A stretch of DNA of 32,286 nucleotides from positions 1-32,286 of the forward strand of contig NZ_NIWW01000013.1 in assembly GCF_002201535.1 (NCBI RefSeq), read 5' to 3'. The notes under the pieces are model-generated. The model saw nothing but the letters and a program-made list of their open reading frames with translations, made no database searches and was not told where the DNA came from. A program made the position numbers and the translations under genes. How positions within the stretch are numbered: position 1 is the stretch's first letter; every line of letters starts with the position of its first letter. Source of the DNA: Lacimicrobium sp. SS2-24. Its GTDB lineage: Bacteria; Pseudomonadota; Gammaproteobacteria; Enterobacterales; Alteromonadaceae. Shown here one piece after another: positions 27,226-32,286 of this stretch.

Positions 27226-28149
27226 CTAAAATGCTACTTCAAAGGAAGTATCGGTTTCTGCGAGTGGCGCATCTTTGATTTTTTTAAGCTTTATTTTTCG
27301 AGAAATATCATCTTTTGCGGCTTTGTATGCTTTTGAATACATATTGTCTACGGCTACTGTCAATCGATCAATCTCAAGATTTTTTCTGTATGATTCATGC
27401 TTTAATTGCGCTATTAGCTCTTCTTGCTTTTTGATAGTTTTCTTCTGATTTTTGCATTGAGAAATAGCCTGACTCAGCTTTTCAGTCGCCGCTTTAAGTT
27501 GGGAACATAGTTGATCGAATGCTTTTTTTGCTTCTTTATTCAATCTTACAGATACACCATCCTTTTTACGTTCCATATCAAACTTTAATGAAACAGTTTT
27601 ATAAAAATCGTCTTGAAATGAAGAAAGTCCTTGTTTGTACGCCTCTAGTTTTCCTTTCTTACTTTTAGAGCGACAGTTTTTTTCAGCTATATTCCCGGGA
27701 TGGATATCAGCAACACTTGTTTTCTCAGTGTCATAGCAATAAAAATGAAGGTGAGGGTAGGTCTCATCCTCGTGAAGTACAACTGATTTTAAATTATTTC
27801 CGAATTTATCCTTAAGAAACTTTGTTGTAGCTATCACCCACCTAAGCATTTGAGCTCTGTCATATTCGCTGTCTGTGAACGCGATAGGGTATGATGCAAT
27901 ACCTCCAATCAGCACTCTAGCATCTTTACGAACAGCTTTGCCATTTATCTTTTTGTACTCAAATTGACGTATTTCGTCTTCAACGATATTTAAGTCTTTA
28001 CCTAAAATACGCCGGGTTTTAAAGCAACCCGAAATATGCTTTGAATGAGTCTCCTCTCTCCTCGCTTCTCTAATAACACCAACAGCGTCAGGTCTTTCTT
28101 TTGTTTTATTAAGGCTGTATGCCTCAATTCTAATAAACTGATAAGTCAT
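27226..28149 (-). CDS. MobV/Pre-type relaxase (plasmid recombination/mobilization protein)
   Basis: 307 aa. The metal-binding relaxase motif HEDETYPHLHF (126-136) fits the Mob/Pre signature H-x-D-E-x-x-P-H-x-H. The C-terminal 100 residues are a lysine-rich coiled coil (about 205-285), also typical of the family. It would nick oriT and pilot DNA during helper-driven conjugation. It is shorter than many MobV proteins. A GGTGA ribosome site lies just before the ATG. The adjacent upstream region (28166-28265) is highly structured and a good oriT candidate. Confidence 0.75.
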   Translation of the reverse strand: MTYQFIRIEAYSLNKTKERPDAVGVIREARREETHSKHISGCFKTRRILGKDLNIVEDEIRQFEYKKINGKAVRKDARVLIGGIASYPIAFTDSEYDRAQMLRWVIATTKFLKDKFGNNLKSVVLHEDETYPHLHFYCYDTEKTSVADIHPGNIAEKNCRSKSKKGKLEAYKQGLSSFQDDFYKTVSLKFDMERKKDGVSVRLNKEAKKAFDQLCSQLKAATEKLSQAISQCKNQKKTIKKQEELIAQLKHESYRKNLEIDRLTVAVDNMYSKAYKAAKDDISRKIKLKKIKDAPLAETDTSFEVAF

Positions 28150-28165
28150 AATTCACCCATTGATT

Positions 28166-28265
28166 ATAGTTTTAGCCATATTCATCTCTCACTTGTGAGA
28201 GACGATAGATTGCGTAGCAATCTGCTTCTGAAAGAAGCGCAGTCGGTTATGGTGGCTATAACTAT
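28166..28265. other. Candidate oriT: three hairpins enclosed by a long stem
   Basis: Bases 28166-28178 pair with 28253-28265 (12 of 13 pairs). Inside lie three consecutive perfect hairpins: TCTCTCAC-TT-GTGAGAGA (28185-28202), AGATTGC-GTA-GCAATCT (28207-28223) and GCTTCT-GAA-AGAAGC (28224-28238). The result is a cloverleaf-like 100-base structure immediately upstream of the relaxase and downstream of the integrase. MobV-type oriTs usually lie just upstream of mob. Alternatives are a structured RNA or the element's replication origin. Confidence 0.5.
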
Positions 28266-28286
28266 TTTACAATGGAGTAGGCTTAC

Positions 28287-29594
28287 TCACTTTTCGGATT
28301 TTAAGAAATCCTTCGCATTTTTTGATACTAAAAACTTATTATAATGACTTTCGATAATGGGTACGCTTGTTCCACACTGGTTTGCAATGTGTGATAGAGC
28401 TAGTCCATCTCTTATTTTGTTAGTGATGTATCCGTGTCGCAGAGAATATGTGTCTCTGTCTCCCTTTTCTATATCGCAAAAATCCAATAGCTGGTTGAAT
28501 AGTACGCTGGGATCTATCTTCTTGTCAGGGGCATAGGGAGTTCTGAAGATATGTTTGTAAGCAAGTTTCCGACTGCGAGTTGTGTAACGTGGCTGTCTCT
28601 TCCTTTCATGATCGTGCTTCTTCCATGCTTCCTGATTACCTGCTTTCATAGATATAGCTTTTGCGAGTCCAATATCATCCAATAGTCCAAACTCTCCTAG
28701 CTCTAAGTCACTTGAACCATAGTAGTTTCCATGAAGCCGTGCGATCTCAGATAGTGCTGTTTGTGCACTTCTTGTTAGGACTATCTCTCGCATCATAACG
28801 TGATTATAGTGCTTAGTTTTACCGCCGTTAATGACCGCTGTGGCAAACATCGTAATACCATCGCTATCGATTTCCCTCTTAATATCACCCCAGCGAATAC
28901 CATCCATTTCATCTCCGGGCCTAGTACCAGTTTCCAACATAAAATTGAAGTAGCCCTTGAAAACAATTCGCTTTTCTCTGGTTTTAAAATTTCTAGAGCT
29001 ATCGATAAATTCTTGCCAAGATTCATCAATCAATGCCAATTCATCTTTTGTTAGAACTTGCCGACGTTTTTGTCCTTTAGGTTGCACAGAAGGCAATTTT
29101 TGTGCGTCTCTTCGTTCAATAAGAGAATTTTTTACAGCGGATTCTATCAATATATTTAGTGCAGCTTTTGCAGTAGCTATTCTCGTCTTGCTTTTATGTC
29201 TGCTTAAGATTGTATGGATATCTTTCTCTGAAAAGTGCTTGAAGGACTTCTTACCGAAAAGAGAACGAACTTCTTCGACTACCTTACAATAATCATTTTT
29301 TGATCTTGCGCTGATAGGTTTGTCTTCTATTTCTTCGAGAGCATTGTTACATGCAATACTTACAGACCTCTTCGGCGGGGAAAGCATCGCACTGACATCT
29401 TCAATCCCGCGTTTGTTAGCCCCCATGTAGAAGATTGCATCTTCTTTAGCCCTTTCGAGATCCGAAGTCTTTAAACTGCGTCTTACTTGTTGTCCATTTA
29501 TTCGAGCATACAAATACCAATTTTTAGAACTGGGTTGTTTGTATACCGCGAAACCGCTTCCAAGGTCATGCCAATCAGAGCGCCGATCTGTCAT
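28287..29594 (-). CDS. int: Tyrosine-recombinase integrase of the tRNA-Leu element
   Basis: 435 aa. An N-terminal arm/core-binding part reads WYLYARINGQQVRRSLKT. The catalytic domain has TGTRPGDE (R225), TYSLRHGYIT (R386, H387; tyrosine where the first box-II residue is often histidine), CGTSVPIIESHYNKF with nucleophile Y418, and Thr instead of the usual His in the LGH position. The GTS-type motif is seen in a known subgroup of integrases, so activity is likely. It lies about 95 bases inside attR and is oriented away from it, as expected for tRNA-targeting islands. Confidence 0.9.
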   Translation of the reverse strand: MTDRRSDWHDLGSGFAVYKQPSSKNWYLYARINGQQVRRSLKTSDLERAKEDAIFYMGANKRGIEDVSAMLSPPKRSVSIACNNALEEIEDKPISARSKNDYCKVVEEVRSLFGKKSFKHFSEKDIHTILSRHKSKTRIATAKAALNILIESAVKNSLIERRDAQKLPSVQPKGQKRRQVLTKDELALIDESWQEFIDSSRNFKTREKRIVFKGYFNFMLETGTRPGDEMDGIRWGDIKREIDSDGITMFATAVINGGKTKHYNHVMMREIVLTRSAQTALSEIARLHGNYYGSSDLELGEFGLLDDIGLAKAISMKAGNQEAWKKHDHERKRQPRYTTRSRKLAYKHIFRTPYAPDKKIDPSVLFNQLLDFCDIEKGDRDTYSLRHGYITNKIRDGLALSHIANQCGTSVPIIESHYNKFLVSKNAKDFLKSEK

Positions 29595-29610
29595 GCTCCC
29601 ACTCCCGATT

Positions 29611-29631
29611 TATTCATAGTATTGTTCATAG
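29611..29631. repeat. TTCATAG repeats near attR
   Basis: TATTCATAGT (29611-29620) and TTGTTCATAG (29622-29631) match the tandem TGTTCATAGT repeats close to attL. They lie just upstream of the integrase start, where arm-type binding could also control int expression. Confidence 0.45.
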
Positions 29632-29689
29632 AATAATAGGGTAGGGCTAAACGTCAATAAATATAAGGCATTTTTAAAAGAGATGGGGT

Positions 29690-29747
29690 TTTAAAATCCC
29701 TCGATCGTAAGATCGTGCCGGTTCAAGTCCGGCCCCGGGCACCATTT
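29690..29747 (+). other. attR: displaced tRNA-Leu 3' half
   Basis: Starts TTTAAAATCCCTCG, has variable arm CGATC-GTAA-GATCG, and then the T-arm and acceptor end GGGCACCA identical to tRNA-Leu. There is no 5' half, so it is not a gene. It probably represents the host's original 3' end. Confidence 0.85.
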
Positions 29748-29809
29748 CCTGAGTAATCCCAGTGTAATCAAGCGATACCGAGGGATTGCATCATCGAAAG
29801 CATGCGTAC
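29748..29809 (+). repeat. Left 62-bp inverted repeat
   Basis: Starts CCTGAGTAATCCCAGTG and ends AAGCATGCGTAC. It is the exact reverse complement of 32225-32286. The outer boundary cannot be tested further because the partner stops at the window end. Confidence 0.93.
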
Positions 29810-29832
29810 GTTGACCAGATAGGTTGACCACT

Positions 29833-31140
29833 ATGCATAATCTAGTCACTAATCAATATGGCGTTTATACGTACAGAAGAACTGTTCAAGGCCATTCAAT
29901 CAGAGTATCTCTGCTCACCAAAGACAAACTGGAAGCCCTCCGAGTTGTTGAACACATCAATACAACTCTGTCCTTGGTATATCCACTTCGGAAATGCGAA
30001 GCAGTTAAAATTGTTCATGCAGCGCTTCACCGATTCCAACCAATCTTCCAGAAGCAGAGAATGGCAAAGGTACAACAATACTTGGGGTTAGACCTTTCCC
30101 AAGATACGGGTGAACTCATTTCCGTTGTTGTCGAGAAGTACATAGAAGAAAAGCTGCGAACTAAAGCATGGGCAGAGAAAACCTACCTTGGTTACAAGGT
30201 CATTTATCAGAACCTGATTACTCTGCTCAATGATAAATGCATCAGAAGTATCGGGGCTGTAGATGCCCAGCGAGTCAAAAGCGATTTACAAAAGCTACCT
30301 GCCAACCTTAACAAAAAAGCTGAGTACAGAGGTAAACCAATTAACCGTGTCCTGAAGATGGATATACCAGCGTCACACCTGATGTCGATTAAGACCATTA
30401 ATACGATGCTTGGTTGTTATTCCGAACTGTTCAAGTGGGCAGTGAAAAACGGTTATTCATCTACCAATGTGTTCGACGGTATGTTGCTAAAAGATACCCG
30501 AAAGGCGAGGGACTTACGTCAACCATTCACTCCTGCGGACCTCAAGCACATATTCTCCGATATAGCGATCAGAAACCCGAACAAGAGTTGGCACAAGTGG
30601 TTACCTGTTCTTGGGTTATACACTGGCGCAAGGCTCAATGAACTGTGTCAGTTGCAGCGCAAAGATATACTCAAGGTAGATGGTTGCTGGTGTATTTCAA
30701 TCAATGATGAAGGTACGAATCAGATACTTAAATCTGTGTCGAGCAAGCGCGTCATTCCCATACATGAAAAGCTTTTGTCCTTGGGTTTCATCGATTATGT
30801 GAACAGTGCAGCGCCTGCGCCAAACAGTATGGTTTTTCCTGACCTGAAGCTATTGAATGAACGTTACTCGCACACGCCATCTAGATGGTTCAGTAATATC
30901 AAGAATAGGGTATTGGATGATAGTGGCAGGAAGTCATTTCATTCGTTCAGGCATACCTTTGTTGACTATCTGTACAACAAGCTCAAACTACAAGGAAATC
31001 CGTTGGTTAAGGCCTTGCTGGGACATTCAGACAGCGAAATAACGTCAGGGGTGTATGGTTCATCGTTTGTTGTTGAAGACCTAGATCAAATAGTTCAGTC
31101 TGTAGACTTCGACTCATTTGGCTTTAGTGTGAATGATTGA
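29833..31140 (+). CDS. Tyrosine recombinase of the inverted-repeat unit
   Basis: 435 aa with a complete active site: R267 in YTGARLNEL, K305 in SSKRVIP, H370 and R373 in HSFRHTF, H398 in LLGHSD and nucleophile Y408 in GVYGS. The N-terminal region includes an arm-binding-like segment (YGVYTYRRTV) and a SAM-like core-binding domain (about 95-205). The ATG at 29833 was chosen with AGG 9 bases upstream; TTG at 29824 is an alternative. It is unlike the neighbouring integrase in its motifs, so the two elements have separate origins. It sits 30 bases upstream of the HEPN-like gene, likely one operon. Confidence 0.88.
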   Translation: MHNLVTNQYGVYTYRRTVQGHSIRVSLLTKDKLEALRVVEHINTTLSLVYPLRKCEAVKIVHAALHRFQPIFQKQRMAKVQQYLGLDLSQDTGELISVVVEKYIEEKLRTKAWAEKTYLGYKVIYQNLITLLNDKCIRSIGAVDAQRVKSDLQKLPANLNKKAEYRGKPINRVLKMDIPASHLMSIKTINTMLGCYSELFKWAVKNGYSSTNVFDGMLLKDTRKARDLRQPFTPADLKHIFSDIAIRNPNKSWHKWLPVLGLYTGARLNELCQLQRKDILKVDGCWCISINDEGTNQILKSVSSKRVIPIHEKLLSLGFIDYVNSAAPAPNSMVFPDLKLLNERYSHTPSRWFSNIKNRVLDDSGRKSFHSFRHTFVDYLYNKLKLQGNPLVKALLGHSDSEITSGVYGSSFVVEDLDQIVQSVDFDSFGFSVND

Positions 31141-31170
31141 ATTAATCCTTATTTTACAAGGAGGTAAAGA

Positions 31171-32199
31171 GTGTTGCTGGCGAGGTTTGCAGTTTTAAAG
31201 TTTGATTCTTTGGATGAAAAATGGGAGTCCTGGAGTTTTGATTCAACAGTCAATAACAGCATTTACAATATAGCTGCCCAATACACAAAACGGAAAGATA
31301 ATCATGTTAACCAGATGGTTGTTTGTTCGACGAGGCTGCGACACAAACCAAAAGTGACGAGAAACAATGAGGTTGTTGTACCCCGTCGTGACAGGGAAGA
31401 AATGGAAACGCTAATTGAGCATGCAGCCAACTTATTGGGTCTAGCAAATCAAACTCCGAGAAGTATCAGCTCAGTGACTCCCCCTGCAGCATTAGTTTAC
31501 GAGAATGAAGATGAAAGGGATTGGTTGGACTCAAAGTCTGGAGTACTTGTAGAGAGCACCGTGACTCATTGTCGAGGTGAAAATCTCGAAATGAAGCTAC
31601 TGGAAAATTTGGATAATCTCTCTGATAGAATGGATGGTGTCGCTTTGATGTCAGAAGCATACTGCCATAGTCACCTTTGTGGAAAGTTCCATGAGTGTTT
31701 TAGGTTGTTCGAGAGAGCATTTGGAGTTAGTTCCACAAAGCTAATAGATCCGCTTTTCAAATTCTTCGAGAGCACTTCATATGGTTATTCAAGGAAAGAG
31801 ATCGCTGACTGGGTTCAGCTGAGACATGGAGTTACTCACGCTGATGTAAAAGAAGATTTCCTGATGGAGAAAGACGTTATCAGCTTTCAGCCAAGGGTCC
31901 ATCAGGCAGCATTAGATCTGTTAATGAATAAAACTAATTGGAGATCAGACGATTATGAGAGAAGGGAGGTATGGAAGCCTTTGGTTGGTTATGACGAGAA
32001 TGGGATTTTTCTTACCCAAGGGGAAGGTGCAAAGCTTTTTATTTCACTCTTGGATGATTTCGGTGTTTATCCCGTAGCCCTAGAAGATGGAATCCTGCCA
32101 AATTTACCAAAAAATGGATGGTATGGTGGTTGGGAACATAAAGCTTACTTTCGAAGAGAAATGGGTAGTCTTAACATTAAGGAAAAGGATGAGGACTAG
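31171..32199 (+). CDS. Unknown 342-aa protein with HEPN-like motif
   Basis: No overall family is recognised. The C-terminal half is helical and contains VQLRHGVTHADV, where R218-x4-H223 with a polar residue after the Arg fits the RNase motif of HEPN domains, preceded by the expected helices (HECFRLFERAFG). HEPN proteins such as ApeA act as RNases in phage defence or toxin-antitoxin systems. The N-terminal 170 residues show no motif I can name. The start is GTG with an excellent AAGGAGG ribosome site (31158-31164) 6 bases upstream. Function as defence cargo is inferred from motif and location. Confidence 0.65.
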   Translation: MLLARFAVLKFDSLDEKWESWSFDSTVNNSIYNIAAQYTKRKDNHVNQMVVCSTRLRHKPKVTRNNEVVVPRRDREEMETLIEHAANLLGLANQTPRSISSVTPPAALVYENEDERDWLDSKSGVLVESTVTHCRGENLEMKLLENLDNLSDRMDGVALMSEAYCHSHLCGKFHECFRLFERAFGVSSTKLIDPLFKFFESTSYGYSRKEIADWVQLRHGVTHADVKEDFLMEKDVISFQPRVHQAALDLLMNKTNWRSDDYERREVWKPLVGYDENGIFLTQGEGAKLFISLLDDFGVYPVALEDGILPNLPKNGWYGGWEHKAYFRREMGSLNIKEKDED

Positions 32200-32224
32200 T
32201 CTAAGGATTTAATGATTTAAATTA

Positions 32225-32286
32225 GTACGCATGCTTTCGATGATGCAATCCCTCGGTATCGCTTGATTACACTGGGATTACTCAGG
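32225..32286 (-). repeat. Right 62-bp inverted repeat (runs to window end)
   Basis: Exact reverse complement of 29748-29809, reading GTACGCATGCTTTCG at its inner edge and ending ATTACTCAGG at the last base of the window. The repeat may extend further. Confidence 0.93.

Larger units (their letters stand above)
19358..29747 (+). mobile_element. Integrative (mobilizable) element in tRNA-Leu carrying Hachiman
   Basis: The unit is bounded by a 58-bp near-identical tRNA-Leu 3' duplication and has clearly AT-richer genes than the chromosome to its left. It encodes, left to right: HUH replication initiator, small unknown protein, HamA, HamB, small membrane protein, unknown 289-aa protein, MobV-like relaxase and tyrosine integrase. 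It is about 10.4 kb. No conjugation (type IV secretion) genes are present, so transfer would need a helper; no phage structural genes are present. It is best described as an IME or a satellite-like genomic island. Confidence 0.85.
29748..32286 (+). mobile_element. Compact recombinase/HEPN unit bounded by 62-bp inverted repeats
   Basis: The perfect 62-bp inverted repeats at 29748-29809 and 32225-32286 enclose just two rightward genes: a tyrosine recombinase and a HEPN-motif protein. The left repeat ends 23 bases before the recombinase ATG and the right one begins 25 bases after the last stop. It directly abuts attR of the first element. Whether it transposes, inverts or forms a tandem island cannot be told, because the right edge coincides with the window end. 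Confidence 0.6.

Noticed and set aside
28166-28265. MITE or integron attC site
   Set aside because: No target-site duplication at the ends and no attC core sites; upstream of a relaxase, oriT is the better reading.
28287-29594. Inactive integrase because box-II His and the LGH His are replaced
   Set aside because: The Tyr-x-x-Arg-His and GTS variants occur in a known integrase subgroup, and the clean att duplication shows activity at least once.
29690-29747. Second tRNA-Leu gene
   Set aside because: Only the 3' half from the anticodon loop is present; it is an attachment-site remnant.

Overview
The window looks like a chromosomal segment of a marine or aquatic gammaproteobacterium of the Alteromonadales (Alteromonadaceae-like). 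The basis is the protein set (DcaP-type porin, Acs with a CrbR/ErdR-type regulator, AnsA, YbaK, DUF2058 and DUF3185 proteins, extracellular PHB depolymerase) and the conserved gene order uvrY-uvrC-pgsA-tRNA-Gly-tRNA-Cys-tRNA-Leu, the same order as in E. coli. Genus-level placement is inference.

Positions 1-19.4 kb are ordinary chromosome. A DcaP-like porin diverges from acetyl-CoA synthetase, whose downstream neighbour is a LuxR-type response regulator of the family that controls acs. Their shared promoter region holds three copies of a GACYWAGGTC motif. Next come a purine/acetyltransferase/esterase run (add, GNAT, an esterase-fold protein that has lost its nucleophile), a DUF3185 protein, a secreted PHB depolymerase, a divergent LytTR/acyltransferase-3 pair, small conserved proteins, ybaK and cytoplasmic asparaginase I. 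The block ends with uvrY, uvrC, pgsA and the tRNA cluster. Between tRNA-Cys and tRNA-Leu lies an enlarged spacer with two broken 5' halves of tRNA-Leu and a set of small hairpins presenting AGGA in their loops, reminiscent of CsrA-binding RNAs.

From the tRNA-Leu anticodon loop (19358) to a displaced tRNA 3' end (29747) lies a 10.4-kb AT-rich integrative element. It carries a tyrosine integrase, a rolling-circle (P2 gpA-like HUH) replication protein, a MobV/Pre-like relaxase with a highly structured candidate oriT, and a two-gene Hachiman anti-phage system (hamA-hamB). It also has three unassigned cargo genes. Tandem TGTTCATAG-type repeats at both ends look like integrase arm sites.

Directly abutting it, from 29748 to the window end, is a second, compact unit. 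It holds a canonical tyrosine recombinase and an unrecognised 342-aa protein with a HEPN-like RHGVTH motif, both enclosed by perfect 62-bp inverted repeats. This is the best candidate here for an undescribed mobile or invertible defence cassette. The window ends exactly inside (or at the edge of) its right repeat, so its outer boundary is not resolved.
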